A DNA stretch of 64,000 bases from Salinimicrobium sp963709775. GTDB lineage: Bacteria > Bacteroidota > Bacteroidia > Flavobacteriales > Flavobacteriaceae. Both the position numbers and the translations under genes were made by a program. The stretch spans positions 434,001 through 498,000 of the forward strand of contig CAVPXS010000017.1 in the NCBI GenBank assembly GCA_963709775.1, read 5' to 3'. The notes under the pieces are model-generated. The model did not search any database. It was not told the origin of the DNA and saw only the letters and a list, made by a program, of their open reading frames with translations. Positions 18,630-27,625 of this stretch are shown piece by piece; the stretch's first letter is position 1; every line of letters begins with the position of its first letter.

Positions 18630-19007
18630 AAAATGCCGCTGACAAACAAAATGCGGGAAAAATAAAACTGATTCGGATAAAAATAACGGGCTTCTAAAAT
18701 GTCATTTTTGGAAGGAAAGAAAAATTGAGTTTAGAATGAATAATTACGACGGATCACTCACTCAAGCGGATAATTAAAAGGTGCTAAAAACATCATTTTT
18801 GAGTAGTAAGAAAATCAGAGTTTCAAATAAAATACAACGGACTTTCTCACTCAAGCGGAGAAAAATAATCTGACTTGAAAATGCCATTTTTGAGAGGTAA
18901 GAAATTTAAAGTTTAAATCAAAATGAAGCGGACTTTCACTCAGACTTGAAAATTAAAAAATAAGAACTCAGATTAATCGGGCGGTTCACTCAGGCGGGCG
19001 GCACATT
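18624..19007 (+). repeat. Family B non-coding cassette, copy 1
   Basis: Starts TTACCCAAAATGCCGCTGAC and ends CACATTGGGTAAC. It contains three degenerate tandem units of about 110 bases, each with CATTTTTGGA or CATTTTTGAG followed by CGGACTTTCTCACTCAAGCGG or similar. No credible frame. Confidence 0.7.
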
Positions 19008-19137
19008 GGGTAACAACATATAAAAACAATGCTTAAATTAGTCTCGAATCGAAAGTCCGTGCTCGCTTGCAGCGCCTGATTGTCCTGCGGACAATCAAGC
19101 TCGCCAGCTCGCACTGTTTTTATACGGGACGTTACCT
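19008..19137 (+). repeat. attC-like site, L type
   Basis: Left box GGGTAAC, right box GTTACCT; ATATAAAAACAATGC pairs with GCACTGTTTTTATAC; inner hairpin GATTGTCC/GGACAATC. Confidence 0.8.
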
Positions 19138-19396
19138 CACATTCTAAACTCGAAAGACAGTACTTTTTTGCCATTTTTGAGAGGTAAGGTTTCTGATAAT
19201 TCCAATCGAGTTTTCGGTTCGAAAAGTCGGTTCCTAAAAGCCATTTTTGAGACCTTTATTTGGCAAAGGTTCTGGTCGATTACGAAGACGGACTTTACTC
19301 AGACGCGAAGGCAACGGATCGGTTCAAGCTGGATGTTTAGGCAAAAATGAACATTAACCCATAACTGGAATGGTCACAGCGGATTAATAAAACGTG
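19132..19396 (+). repeat. Family C non-coding cassette, copy 1
   Basis: About 265 bases, starting TTACCTCACATT and ending ACGTGAGGTAAC. Carries two GCCATTTTTGAGA motifs and GGACTTTACTCAGACG. Eight copies occur in the window; frames are not conserved among them. Confidence 0.75.
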
Positions 19397-19527
19397 AGGT
19401 AACACTATATAAAAACAATGCTTAATTTAGTCTCGAATCGAAACGTCAGTGCTCGCTTGCAGCGCCTGATTGTCCTGCGGACAATCAAGCTCGCCAGCTC
19501 GCACTGTTTTTATACGGGACGTTGTAA
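19397..19527 (+). repeat. attC-like site, L type
   Basis: Left box AGGTAAC, right box GTTGTAA; typical L arms and GATTGTCC/GGACAATC hairpin. Separates family C and family A cassettes. Confidence 0.8.
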
Positions 19528-19929
19528 GCCATTGCTTTACGCGGATGGGCATTTTTTGAAAGTCCTGGGCTGGTTTAATAGGGGAGTACAGATAAGGGAA
19601 AGAAAAGGATATGACCATAGGGAACTATCCCCAAGTATGTTGCGATGAGATCGTGGAGAGTCTTTTAACTATCCAAACGTTATCACGTTACAAATACTTG
19701 TGGTTAAGGTAGTTGAAATTTTTGATATAGTCAATGGGTTCAACTAACTTAATTTTTCCCTTACCTGGACGGACCACTGATTGCGCCCACCCCTTATTCC
19801 ACAATCTTTAGAACTACTTCTAAACCCAATGGAAACGAGGTACGGACTTCAAAAAATGACTTTTAAATTTCGGCCGCTTCAACCAACAGTTCCTTTTTGG
19901 TTATCTTTTCAATCTGATAACCAAACAGC
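19522..19929 (+). repeat. Family A non-coding cassette, copy 2
   Basis: Nearly identical to copy 1, with a one-base deletion in the C-run (CCCACCCC versus CCCACCCCC) and a changed GGACTTC segment. First of two directly adjacent A copies. Confidence 0.75.
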
Positions 19930-20007
19930 TTACAACACTATGTAAATGCAATGGCCCAAAATCATTAGCCTGAAAAGGGGCCACAGCATTTACACGTACC
20001 GTTGTAA
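19930..20007 (+). repeat. attC-like site, S type
   Basis: Left box TTACAAC, right box GTTGTAA, here fully complementary because both neighbours are family A. Confidence 0.75.
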
Positions 20008-20410
20008 GCCATTGCTTTACGCGGAAGGGCATTTTTTTGAAAGTCCTGGGCTGGTTTAATAGGGGAGTACAGATAAGGGAAAGAAAAGGATATGACCATA
20101 GGGAACTATCCCCAAGTATGTTGCGATGAGATCGTGGAGAGTCTTTTAACTATCCAAACGTTATCACGTTACAAATACTTGAGGTTAAGGTAGTTGAAAT
20201 TTTTGATATAGTCAATGGGTTCAACTAACTTAATTTTTCCCTTACCTGGACGGACCACTGATTGCGCCCACCCCTTATTCCACAATCTTTAGAACTACTT
20301 CTAAACCCAATGGAAACGAGGTACGGACTCTAAAAAATGACTTTTAAATTTCGGCCGCTTCAACCAACAGTTCCTTTTTGGTTATCTTTTCAATCTGATA
20401 ACCAAACAGC
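20002..20410 (+). repeat. Family A non-coding cassette, copy 3
   Basis: Tandem neighbour of copy 2, differing by single bases (GCGGAAGGGC, one extra T in the T-run). Tandem duplication of one cassette is typical of cassette arrays. Confidence 0.75.
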
Positions 20411-20488
20411 TTACAACACTATGTAAATGCAATGGCCCAAAATCATTAGCCTGAAAAGGGGCCACAGCATTTACACGTACCGTTACCA
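20411..20488 (+). repeat. attC-like site, S type
   Basis: Left box TTACAAC, right box GTTACCA; opens the cassette with the 248-residue gene. Confidence 0.75.
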
Positions 20489-20511
20489 ACAAGCTGAAAA
20501 AAATCCTGCTA

Positions 20512-21258
20512 ATGAATAAACTTTCAACTGAAAACCTAAATCTTCTACCAAATCCAATTGAACTACAAAAGATTTGCAAATCAGTTTCTGCATTGGAAGC
20601 AATTATTTGTCCTGATTGGGAATACAGATATTATTCTTATCAAAAGGATTGGAGTGAGACAGAAGAATTTTGCGAAATGAGAAACGGACAAGGAGACCAA
20701 ATGTTAATAGTTTTCAGTAATAAAGGAACTTGTATTAATGGATTTGCTCACGAAAGCGAAATGAACGGTTGGAGAAATATTCCGATTGAAGAAAAGAAAT
20801 CAATTTTAGAAAAACTATTTGTTTCAAAAAAAGAAACCAAAACAAAACTGACTCAAATCGTTCAAAAAGGAGTTCTTGGTGATTTACCAGCTGTTTTTAA
20901 TGAATTCATATTTGGAGAACCCGTAAAAAGTATTGGGACAACCTTCTGCATTTGGCAAACTGAAACCGATGATAATTGGAAAATCGGAAAAGTAGATTTA
21001 CCAAAAGACGACTATAAAGACGGTTCAAGTGATTTACTTCAATTGTTAGATGGGAATCCTTCGACCTATAAAAATTGGGCAGAAGAATATTATGAAGAAG
21101 AATTTGACAGCAGAGCACTTAAATTAGAACTTGTAGAAAAGATTTATGACGGAACTGTAATAACAAAAGAATTGGTTCTCGAATTAAATCCTGAATTAGA
21201 TGATTTTGAACAATTGAAATCTGATTTAAACGAAATCGGATATGAACATAAAATATAA
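20512..21258 (+). CDS. Cassette protein, hypothetical (248 aa)
   Basis: A soluble acidic protein without signal peptide or membrane helix. It has an N-terminal block with DWEYRYYSYQKDWSETEEFC, NGQGDQMLIVFSNKGTCING and WRNIPIEEKK, a central FGEPVKSIGTTFCIWQ, and a C-terminal helical tail. The pattern is that of a conserved Bacteroidota hypothetical protein; I cannot name the family. ATG at 20512 lies 29 bases inside the cassette after an A-rich leader. The cassette opens TTACCAAC and closes GTTGGTAA. Sole gene of its cassette. Confidence 0.75.
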   Translation: MNKLSTENLNLLPNPIELQKICKSVSALEAIICPDWEYRYYSYQKDWSETEEFCEMRNGQGDQMLIVFSNKGTCINGFAHESEMNGWRNIPIEEKKSILEKLFVSKKETKTKLTQIVQKGVLGDLPAVFNEFIFGEPVKSIGTTFCIWQTETDDNWKIGKVDLPKDDYKDGSSDLLQLLDGNPSTYKNWAEEYYEEEFDSRALKLELVEKIYDGTVITKELVLELNPELDDFEQLKSDLNEIGYEHKI

Positions 21259-21265
21259 AGCCAGT

Positions 21266-21396
21266 TGGTAACAATGTATATAAAAAATAGGCGAAACAGA
21301 AGTAAATTCAAGGGTTGTGGCTCGTATCAAACTTTGTGCTTAACCGAAAGTTTAGTGCTTCGAAATCGCCTACTTTTCATATACTAAACGTTGTAG
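21266..21396 (+). repeat. attC-like site, divergent type D
   Basis: Left box TGGTAAC, right box GTTGTAG. Arms ATGTATATAAAAAATAGGCG and CGCCTACTTTTCATATAC pair imperfectly; the centre is unlike type L. Confidence 0.65.
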
Positions 21397-21409
21397 CCAA
21401 TTGAAAAAA

Positions 21410-21787
21410 ATGAAGCAAAAAATGATTATCGGATTAGCACTTTTAGGAGGAATAATCTTTTATTTCTGGAAATTAGGTTTTCCGATCACAGAATCTGATT
21501 TAGTAGGCACTTATGTTTTTTCAAATCCTGACACACAAATCTTACCCGAACTTCCGACTCAACGGGATACTCTTATATTGAAAGCGGACAAAACCTTCAG
21601 CAGTAATTACTATGGAAATGGAACGTATGAAACGGATTTTGGATTTTTTGCAAGAGACTTAAGAATCAGATATGAATATGAATTTGGGAAAGCTTCTTTA
21701 GAAACGGAGTTAATTAAAAAAGTTGGAAAAAATTCAAGAATATTTTTGAGTAGTGAATTTGATAAATATTACGAAAAAATAAATTAA
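21410..21787 (+). CDS. Cassette protein, membrane-anchored or secreted, hypothetical
   Basis: The ATG at 21410 (MKQKMIIGLALLGG) is preferred over an in-frame TTG nine bases upstream. About 125 residues: one N-terminal hydrophobic segment to about residue 22, then a beta-rich domain with DLVGTYVFSNPD and LKADKTFSSNYYGNGTYETD, reminiscent of lipocalin-like or META-like bacterial 'copper/glyco' folds, though no family is certain. Cassette ends TTGTAGCCAATT / AACTGGCTACAA are complementary apart from one base. Confidence 0.7.
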   Translation: MKQKMIIGLALLGGIIFYFWKLGFPITESDLVGTYVFSNPDTQILPELPTQRDTLILKADKTFSSNYYGNGTYETDFGFFARDLRIRYEYEFGKASLETELIKKVGKNSRIFLSSEFDKYYEKIN

Positions 21788-21793
21788 AACTGG

Positions 21794-21923
21794 CTACAAC
21801 AACATATAAAAACAATGCTTAAACCTGTCTCGAATCGAAACGTCCTGCTCGCTTGCAACGCCTGATTGTCCTGCGGACAATCAGGCTCGCCAGCTCGCAC
21901 TATTTTTATACGAGACGTTGTGC
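21794..21923 (+). repeat. attC-like site, L type
   Basis: Left box CTACAAC, right box GTTGTGC: the boxes differ because they belong to two cassettes. Confidence 0.8.
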
Positions 21924-21999
21924 AGCATAACTCTAGGTGATTTTTTCACACCAGTTGAAAATTTACATTAATCTTAAGATCGTAATCGATTTAAATCAA

Positions 22000-22007
22000 T
22001 ATATTTG
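22000..22007 (+). promoter_or_regulatory. Candidate Bacteroidota -7 promoter element
   Basis: TATATTTG fits the TAnnTTTG -7 consensus of Bacteroidetes promoters, 20 bases before the ATPase start, in an unusually long (110-base) cassette leader. No good -33 TTTG was found, so support is partial. It suggests that this cassette carries its own promoter. Confidence 0.4.
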
Positions 22008-22027
22008 CGTGAAATAATCACGTTGAT

Positions 22028-23386
22028 ATGTTAGTTCGATTTGTTATAGAGAATTTATTTTCTTTTGGTGAAAGGAAGGAATTTACCACTATTCCAAATA
22101 AGCGTCTTAAGACCTTGGAAAGTCATAAATATAATTTTAATCCGTTTGAAGTTCTCAAACTTTCAGCCGTATATGGCGCAAATGGAGCCGGAAAGTCCAA
22201 TTTAATTAAATCATTGAATTTATTTCAACGTTTAATTACGAATGAGGAAATACCTTTCGAACTTAAAGATTCCGAATTCAAGTTCAATTCTGAATCTAGA
22301 AATCAAGTCTTTGCTATAGAATTTATTCAAGATGATATTCCATTTTATTATGGAATAGAAATTTTTCAAAACAAGATAAGAACAGAAGAACTTTATATTT
22401 CAGGATTAGGGAATAAAGAAGATGAATTGGTTTATGAAAGAAAAACAGATGAAAATGAAAAAACTGATATAAAATTTTTAAATGAATTTGAAAATGATGA
22501 AAAAAGTCAACTCTTAAAGTCTATTCTTCTAGAAGAGTTCGTAAAACCAAATGAACCAGTTCTAAAGCTTTTATCTAACCGTGATAACGCATATTTCACT
22601 AACTTAAAAAAAGCTTATTTATGGTTTGAAGAAACCCTTCAAATTATAACTCCCAATGCAAAACCTAGAGCTCTCGCAAATAAAGTGGATAAAGATATCG
22701 AGTTTAAAAAATATGCAGAAGACTTTATGTGCTCGTTTAATATAGGCATTACCGGACTGACATCAGAAAAAAAACCATTGGAAGAATTCTTTGGAAAGGA
22801 TGATGAAAACCAACTTGATAGATTAAAAAAGGATGTTGAAGAATCTCCAAAGAAAATAGTTGGATTAAGAAGTCATAGAGGTGATGAACTTATTGTTGTT
22901 AAGGAAGAAGGAAAATATTGGGTCAAGTACCTTCAAATAGAACACAAAGCAAAAAATCAAAAGGTTTTATTTGATTTAGATGAAGAATCAGATGGCACAG
23001 TTAGGCTTTTGGATTTTATTCCAGCTTTTAAGAACGTAATTTCTCAGAAGAAGGTTTACATAATTGACGAAATCGAAAGAAGTATTCATCCTTTACTAAT
23101 AAAGGAACTTGTGAAGAAATTCTCTGCAGATTCAGAAACTAATGGTCAATTAATTTTTACTACTCACGAATCCAATTTACTTGACCAGGAAATTTTTCGT
23201 CAAGATGAAATTTGGTTTGCTGAAAAAAACAAAAACGGTTCAACTGATTTGTATTCTTTAAACGATTTCAAAGAACATAAAACAATTGATATTAGAAAAG
23301 GCTATTTGAATGGAAGATATGGTTCTATTCCTTTCTTAGGTAATTTAAAAGATTTAAATTGGCATAATTATGATACTAACGAATAG
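22028..23386 (+). CDS. AAA family ATPase, RloA/AbiLi-like (defence)
   Basis: 452 residues. Walker A is YGANGAGKSNL near residue 55; the N-terminal start (LVRFVIENLFSFGERKEF) is typical of ABC/SMC-like 'ATP-binding protein' RloA. A signature-like region and Walker B with catalytic Glu (KKVYIIDEIERSIHPLL) lie near residue 350, followed by the switch His (FTTHESNLLD). It overlaps the RloB gene by 17 bases. In known AbiL/RloAB systems such an ATPase senses infection and controls the partner effector. It shares one 2.1-kb cassette with that partner, which is how a two-gene defence unit would move. Confidence 0.85.
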   Translation: MLVRFVIENLFSFGERKEFTTIPNKRLKTLESHKYNFNPFEVLKLSAVYGANGAGKSNLIKSLNLFQRLITNEEIPFELKDSEFKFNSESRNQVFAIEFIQDDIPFYYGIEIFQNKIRTEELYISGLGNKEDELVYERKTDENEKTDIKFLNEFENDEKSQLLKSILLEEFVKPNEPVLKLLSNRDNAYFTNLKKAYLWFEETLQIITPNAKPRALANKVDKDIEFKKYAEDFMCSFNIGITGLTSEKKPLEEFFGKDDENQLDRLKKDVEESPKKIVGLRSHRGDELIVVKEEGKYWVKYLQIEHKAKNQKVLFDLDEESDGTVRLLDFIPAFKNVISQKKVYIIDEIERSIHPLLIKELVKKFSADSETNGQLIFTTHESNLLDQEIFRQDEIWFAEKNKNGSTDLYSLNDFKEHKTIDIRKGYLNGRYGSIPFLGNLKDLNWHNYDTNE

Positions 23387-24035
23387 GCTCTTTGAGAGAA
23401 CACCTCCTACTCGTGAGGCCAGAAGTATCTTTATATTTTGTGAGGGAATAAAGAGGGAATATCAATATTTCGAATACTTTAAAGAAATGGATTCCAGAAT
23501 TAATGTAGAAATACATAAGTTGGAACCAAATGATGACAATTCACCCAAAGGTTTAATTGAAATCGCCAAAAATTGTATTATTCAATCGGAGGAAAATCCA
23601 AACCCAAAGTATAACTTTTTGGACAATGATCAAGTATGGATAGTATTAGATTCTGATAAAGATAAATTCGATTCTAGAAAAAGTCAAATTGAGGAAGTCA
23701 GGGAAGAATGTGACAATAATAGTAATTGGTATATCGTAGAAAGCAATCCCTGTTTTGAAGTCTGGTTGTATTATCACGTAAAAGAAGAAAATCCAGATAT
23801 CTCAAATAAAGAAAAATGTACAAAGTGGAAGAGGTTGGTAAACCATACTATTCCTGGAGGATTTCAGTCTAAAAGACATCCTATTTTTCTTGAAGAAGCT
23901 ATCCAAAATGCAGAAAAAAATTATAGGGAAAAAGATAGCACACCCGAATTAGGTTCTACACAAGTATTTAGGCTATCAAAGAGTATCCTACCACTAATAA
24001 AAGAAAAGCTCGACGAGGTGAAAAAGATATTGTAG
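23370..24035 (+). CDS. RloB family protein (AbiLii-like effector nuclease)
   Basis: 221 residues. The RloB family pattern is visible: RSIFIFCEGIKREYQYFEYF at the start (conserved Glu, as in Toprim domains), VWIVLDSDKDKF near residue 90 (Asp-x-Asp) and YIVESNPCFEVWLYYH near residue 125. RloB is related to Toprim/OLD nucleases. Start ATG lies inside the ATPase gene. Together with the ATPase it forms an AbiL-like abortive-infection pair. Catalytic acidic residues appear intact. Confidence 0.87.
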   Translation: MILTNRLFERTPPTREARSIFIFCEGIKREYQYFEYFKEMDSRINVEIHKLEPNDDNSPKGLIEIAKNCIIQSEENPNPKYNFLDNDQVWIVLDSDKDKFDSRKSQIEEVREECDNNSNWYIVESNPCFEVWLYYHVKEENPDISNKEKCTKWKRLVNHTIPGGFQSKRHPIFLEEAIQNAEKNYREKDSTPELGSTQVFRLSKSILPLIKEKLDEVKKIL

Positions 24036-24049
24036 TAGAGTTACGACTG

Positions 24050-24179
24050 CACAACAACGGTTAACAAAAATGGCTTTTTTGAGAGTTAATTTCCTACATT
24101 TATTTCCATAAGAATAACCCGTTACGCCGGAAAGTGATTTCTTCCCTACTCGCCACTTTCGTTAACCGGGACGTTGTAA
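24050..24179 (+). repeat. attC-like site, E type
   Basis: Left box GCACAAC, right box GTTGTAA. Arms ACGGTTAACAAAAATGGC and GCCACTTTCGTTAACCGG; the centre differs from type L and includes TTTTTTGAGAG. Confidence 0.7.
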
Positions 24180-24207
24180 GTAATGCAAAAAAGTTAAATC
24201 AAAATAA

Positions 24208-24492
24208 ATGAAAAGCATTTCCAATAAAATTCTGATTTTGAATATTGCGCTGATGATTCTAACGTATCTGGCAGCTTATTTCTGGACTCAAATCGGACTG
24301 ACTGACAATGAAAACATTTACCTCGGGCTAATTGGAATAGTCATTTTCGGATTGTCTGTTGGAGGTTTCTTTGCGGGAATAGCGGAGGGAAAACGAAAAG
24401 GTAAAATTACGCGGATTGGGATTGGAGGGAATTTAATCTTAATACTCTTATTTCTAGCAGCATTTGGGTATGTAATCTCGGGAATGGTTTGA
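24208..24492 (+). CDS. Small membrane protein of a cassette (94 aa)
   Basis: Three hydrophobic segments (KILILNIALMILTYLAAYF; YLGLIGIVIFGLSVGGFFAG; NLILILLFLAAFGYVISGM) separated by a short basic loop KRKGKITR. No recognised family. Inner-membrane location expected. The cassette ends TTGTAAGTAATGC and GCACTACTTACAA show the recurrent single mismatch. Confidence 0.72.
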   Translation: MKSISNKILILNIALMILTYLAAYFWTQIGLTDNENIYLGLIGIVIFGLSVGGFFAGIAEGKRKGKITRIGIGGNLILILLFLAAFGYVISGMV

Positions 24493-24516
24493 TCAAGAAT
24501 ATTAAAAAAGCACTAC

Positions 24517-24646
24517 TTACAACAAAATATAAAAACAATGCTCAAATCTGTCTTGAATCGAAACTTCCTGCTCGCTTGCAACGCCTGATTGTCCTGCGGA
24601 CAATCAAGCTCGCCAGCTCGCACAGTTTTTATACGAGACGTTGTGT
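24517..24646 (+). repeat. attC-like site, L type
   Basis: Left box TTACAAC, right box GTTGTGT; standard L arms and inner hairpin. Confidence 0.8.
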
Positions 24647-24681
24647 GTAAGTGTGAAAAAAGTCTGACTTAAATTAAAACT

Positions 24682-25119
24682 ATGGATATGAAAACAAAAT
24701 CGAATTTTAAAACTGCAATTCTAAATTTATTTATTCCGCTATTTGTTTTGACTGCAAGTTTAGGATCAGTTGCCCAAGAAAAAAAATCGACGAATTTGAA
24801 TGACTTTAAGTTGGTGGTAGAGAAAACGGAAAGTGGAATTAAAATGCAAGGTGTCAAAGGAACTGCTTGGATTGACTTGTCATTTACTATAAATAACGAC
24901 CGACCACAAGCGATTGACGAATATGGAATGACTGATTTGAATAATGTTTCATCAAACGAGGATTCTAATCTTGCTGACTTTCTTTTTACCATAACCAGAA
25001 CTGATAAAGGAATTGAACTCAAAGGAATAGAGGGAACAGCCTGGACTGATTTAAGTTTTTCACTCGCAGAAAATGGGAAACAAGCGATTGACCAAAATGG
25101 AATGACAAAACTGGATTAA
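24682..25119 (+). CDS. Secreted cassette protein with an internal duplication (145 aa)
   Basis: Signal peptide to about residue 31 (LFIPLFVLTASLGSVAQ). The mature part is two tandem copies of one unit: DFKLVVEKTESGIKMQGVKG and DFLFTITRTDKGIELKGIEG, each followed by TAW(I/T)DLSF and QAID(E/Q)(Y/N)GMT. An alternative start lies two codons downstream. No known family recognised. Likely periplasmic or exported. Confidence 0.75.
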   Translation: MDMKTKSNFKTAILNLFIPLFVLTASLGSVAQEKKSTNLNDFKLVVEKTESGIKMQGVKGTAWIDLSFTINNDRPQAIDEYGMTDLNNVSSNEDSNLADFLFTITRTDKGIELKGIEGTAWTDLSFSLAENGKQAIDQNGMTKLD

Positions 25120-25129
25120 AAACACCTAC

Positions 25130-25259
25130 ACACAACATTATATAAAAACAATGCTCAAACCTGTCTCAAATCGAAACTCTGTGCTCGCTTGCAACACCTG
25201 ATTGTCCTGCGGACAATCACGCGCGCCAGCTCGCACAGTTTTTATACGAGACGTTGGCA
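25130..25259 (+). repeat. attC-like site, L type
   Basis: Left box ACACAAC, right box GTTGGCA; the arm contains the variant CACGCGCGCC in place of CAAGCTCGCC. Confidence 0.8.
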
Positions 25260-25304
25260 ACAAGCTAAAAAAACAATACGCAAAAAAAGCCTGTATTGAA
25301 AACA

Positions 25305-25685
25305 ATGGATCAATTACTTAATTTTTACGACAAGCTTTTTCTTTATTATTATAATCTGAAAAAGAACAGCGATGATACACCTGAATATTTTCCGATAATA
25401 ATACTTTCTACTGTACAAGCCGTAAATCTCTTTTTTGTTTTAATTCTGATCTTTTATTTTCTAAGCATTAAGTTCTCGCCTTTACCTGAGACTTTTATTG
25501 TTCTGGACGTAGTAATGACATTGTTCAATTTCTATTTGTACCAAATAAAGGATAGAAAAGACATCGTGCTAAGAAAAAACCTGAAACTAACTTTGTTTTT
25601 TAAAATTTCCTCCTATTTCTATTTTTTAGCATCGCTTGCAGCACCTTTGGTTTTGATTTATTTTATAAATGAATATTTAACTTGA
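25305..25685 (+). CDS. Cassette membrane protein (126 aa)
   Basis: ATG at 25305 (MDQLLNFYDKLF) is preferred over the TTG three codons upstream. Four hydrophobic segments (IIILSTVQAVNLFFVLILIF, FIVLDVVMTLFNFYLY, FKISSYFYFLASLAAPLVLIY among them). Unknown family, inner membrane expected. Sole gene of its cassette; it opens TTGGCAAC. Confidence 0.7.
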   Translation: MDQLLNFYDKLFLYYYNLKKNSDDTPEYFPIIILSTVQAVNLFFVLILIFYFLSIKFSPLPETFIVLDVVMTLFNFYLYQIKDRKDIVLRKNLKLTLFFKISSYFYFLASLAAPLVLIYFINEYLT

Positions 25686-25742
25686 TTATTACTATGGCCA
25701 ATTACCGATTTCTTTAAACATGGTGTATAAGAAAAAGCCAGT

Positions 25743-25874
25743 TGCCAACAATGGCTATCCAAAAATGGCTTTTTTGAGAACTATTTTCCTACATTTATTT
25801 CCATAAGAAACAGCCGGTCGAACTGAAAGTGCACTCTTCCCTACACGCCACTTTTGATAGCCGGGACGTTACCT
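25743..25874 (+). repeat. attC-like site, E type
   Basis: Left box TGCCAAC, right box GTTACCT. Arms ATGGCTATCCAAAAATGGC and GCCACTTTTGATAGCCGG; centre shared with the site at 24050 (TTTCCTACATTTATTTCCATAAG). Confidence 0.7.
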
Positions 25875-25888
25875 GCAATTTGATAACA

Positions 25889-26380
25889 ATGAATAAGATA
25901 ATTTCAATTCTATTCGCACTTTTGATTATTTCCTGTAAAAATGCAGGAAAAGAAAATAATTTGGTAAATCCAAAAAGTGAAGTGGCTGTTGTCTCTCAAC
26001 CGATTGAGGGAGACACTTTACTTGTAGAGAACTATGATCTGATTTTTCTACACCCAAGTGAAAAAGAGTTCAGCCGTTTATTAGAAATACACGGACAGGA
26101 TTCCGGACTCTACGAAGTTGATTCTGATTTTGGATTTTACACCAGTAAAGTAAGCGACTCTCTTTCCTCTACTGACCTCAAGATAGAATTCACAACGGAT
26201 CAAATATTAAAAATGGAGGGGGAAAATGGAACTGTTTTTATAAATAGAGCCGATATGGAAAATGGTAGTTATGGAGTTATTTTTAATCATCCGAAATGCA
26301 AGCCGAGAGTTGAATTTGGAGTAATGACTGACCTCGAAATTTATCAACGAATCTCTGACCAGAAACAAAACTGCAGGTAA
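25889..26380 (+). CDS. Cassette lipoprotein, hypothetical (163 aa)
   Basis: The ATG at 25889 gives MNKIISILFALLIISCKNAG, a lipoprotein signal with Cys at residue 16; upstream in-frame codons belong to the recombination site. The mature domain contains LFLHPSEKEFSRLLEIHGQD-like and SDFGFYTSKVSDSL. Its stop codon TAA is part of the attC left box (GGTAAC). No family recognised. Confidence 0.75.
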   Translation: MNKIISILFALLIISCKNAGKENNLVNPKSEVAVVSQPIEGDTLLVENYDLIFLHPSEKEFSRLLEIHGQDSGLYEVDSDFGFYTSKVSDSLSSTDLKIEFTTDQILKMEGENGTVFINRADMENGSYGVIFNHPKCKPRVEFGVMTDLEIYQRISDQKQNCR

Positions 26381-26505
26381 CAACGTATAAAAACAATGCT
26401 TAATTTAGTCTCGAATCGAAGCTCCGTGCTCGCTTGCAACGCCTGATTGTCCTGCGGACAATCCAGCTCGCCAGCTCGCACTATTTTTTATACGGGACGT
26501 TGCCA
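26375..26505 (+). repeat. attC-like site, L type
   Basis: Left box AGGTAAC, right box GTTGCCA. The left box supplies the stop codon of the upstream gene. Confidence 0.8.
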
Positions 26506-26849
26506 AAAATGCTGCTGACCAACCAAACGGGGGAAAAATAAAACCTGACTCAAATAAAACGGACTTCTAAAATGACATTTTTGGAAGGAAAGAAAAATTG
26601 AGTTTTAAAAGAAGAATTGCGGCGGATCACTCACTCAGGCGGAGAAAAAAAGAAGCGGTAAAAACATCATTTTTGAGAGGTAAGAAAAATTGGGTTTTAG
26701 AAGAAAGTGTAGCGGACTTTCTCACTCAACCGGAGAAATAAAACCGGACGTAAAATTGCCTTTTTTGAGAGGTAAGAAAAAATTAACTTTAAAAACAAAA
26801 CGCAGCGGATTGAAAAACGAAGCGGCTCACTCAGTCGGGCAGCACTATT
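26500..26849 (+). repeat. Family B non-coding cassette, copy 2
   Basis: Opens TTGCCAAAAATGCTGCTGACC and closes TTTGGCAAC. Three degenerate units with CATTTTTGGA, CATTTTTGAG and CTTTTTTGAG followed by CTCACTCA(A/G)(G/C)CGG. No credible frame. Confidence 0.7.
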
Positions 26850-26980
26850 TGGCAACAATGCATAAAAACAATGCTATCTTAGTGTCGAATCGAAAGTCTG
26901 TGTGTACTTGCTGCGTCTGATTTTCCTGCGGAAAATCAACGCTTGCAATCGCCGCACTGTTTTTATACGAGACGTTGGCA
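26850..26980 (+). repeat. attC-like site, L2 variant
   Basis: Left box TGGCAAC, right box GTTGGCA (fully complementary). Inner hairpin GATTTTCC/GGAAAATC is a paired-base variant of L. Confidence 0.78.
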
Positions 26981-27001
26981 AACATTAAAAGAAACAGAAC
27001 T

Positions 27002-27409
27002 ATGAAAATTAAATTCAACGAAGACGAAAAGACAATTGAAATAAAAGACGGATTAAAACAACAATATTTTCTGTTGAAAATGTCGCTGATTTTTACATTA
27101 ATTAATTCTATTCTTTTTCCAGTCTTTGTTTTAGACGAAAAGCAATTAAAATGGATGGGGTTCATTTGGATATTTCTGGGAATAATTTCAGCGGGAATTT
27201 TTATTTATCACATTTTAAAGAAAACGGCATCTGAAAAACTGAACTTATCGGACATTAGTGCACTAACCGAAAAGCAATTTTTGGGACGAAAAAGGTTCAG
27301 TCTAAAACTGACAAACGGGAAGTTGAGAGACTTAATGGAAATGAAAAAAGAATCTGATATTAGAGAAATGAAAAATTTGTTTGAAAACATCGGAATTAAA
27401 ACGACCTAA
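27002..27409 (+). CDS. Cassette membrane protein (135 aa)
   Basis: ATG at 27002 (MKIKFNEDEKTIEIKDG). Soluble N-terminal 25 residues, two membrane helices (MSLIFTLINSILFPVFVL and WIFLGIISAGIFIYHIL), then a cytoplasmic beta-rich C-terminus (FLGRKRFSLKLTNGKLRDLM), a layout like PH-domain-type bacterial membrane proteins. Family not certain. Opens TTGGCAAA. Confidence 0.72.
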   Translation: MKIKFNEDEKTIEIKDGLKQQYFLLKMSLIFTLINSILFPVFVLDEKQLKWMGFIWIFLGIISAGIFIYHILKKTASEKLNLSDISALTEKQFLGRKRFSLKLTNGKLRDLMEMKKESDIREMKNLFENIGIKTT

Positions 27410-27425
27410 TAAATAAAAAACGATT

Positions 27426-27554
27426 TGCCAACAATATATAAAAACAATGCTTAAACCTGTCTCAAATCGAAACTCTGTGCTTGCTTGTTGCGCCTGATTT
27501 TCCTAACGGAAAATCAAGCTCACCAGCGCACAGTTTTTATACGGGACGTTATGC
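27426..27554 (+). repeat. attC-like site, L type with L2-like hairpin
   Basis: Left box TGCCAAC, right box GTTATGC. Inner hairpin is GATTTTCC with GGAAAATC but shifted by AAC, a degenerate hybrid. Confidence 0.75.
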
Positions 27555-27625
27555 ACTATTTAATCTCAGCGGCGAAGCACAATACTTGAAACAGCAAATC
27601 CGATTCAAACCTTCATTGAATAAAA

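Noticed and set aside
26690..26920. Plus-strand frame in family B copy 2
   Set aside because: Not conserved in the other B copies; runs into the attC.
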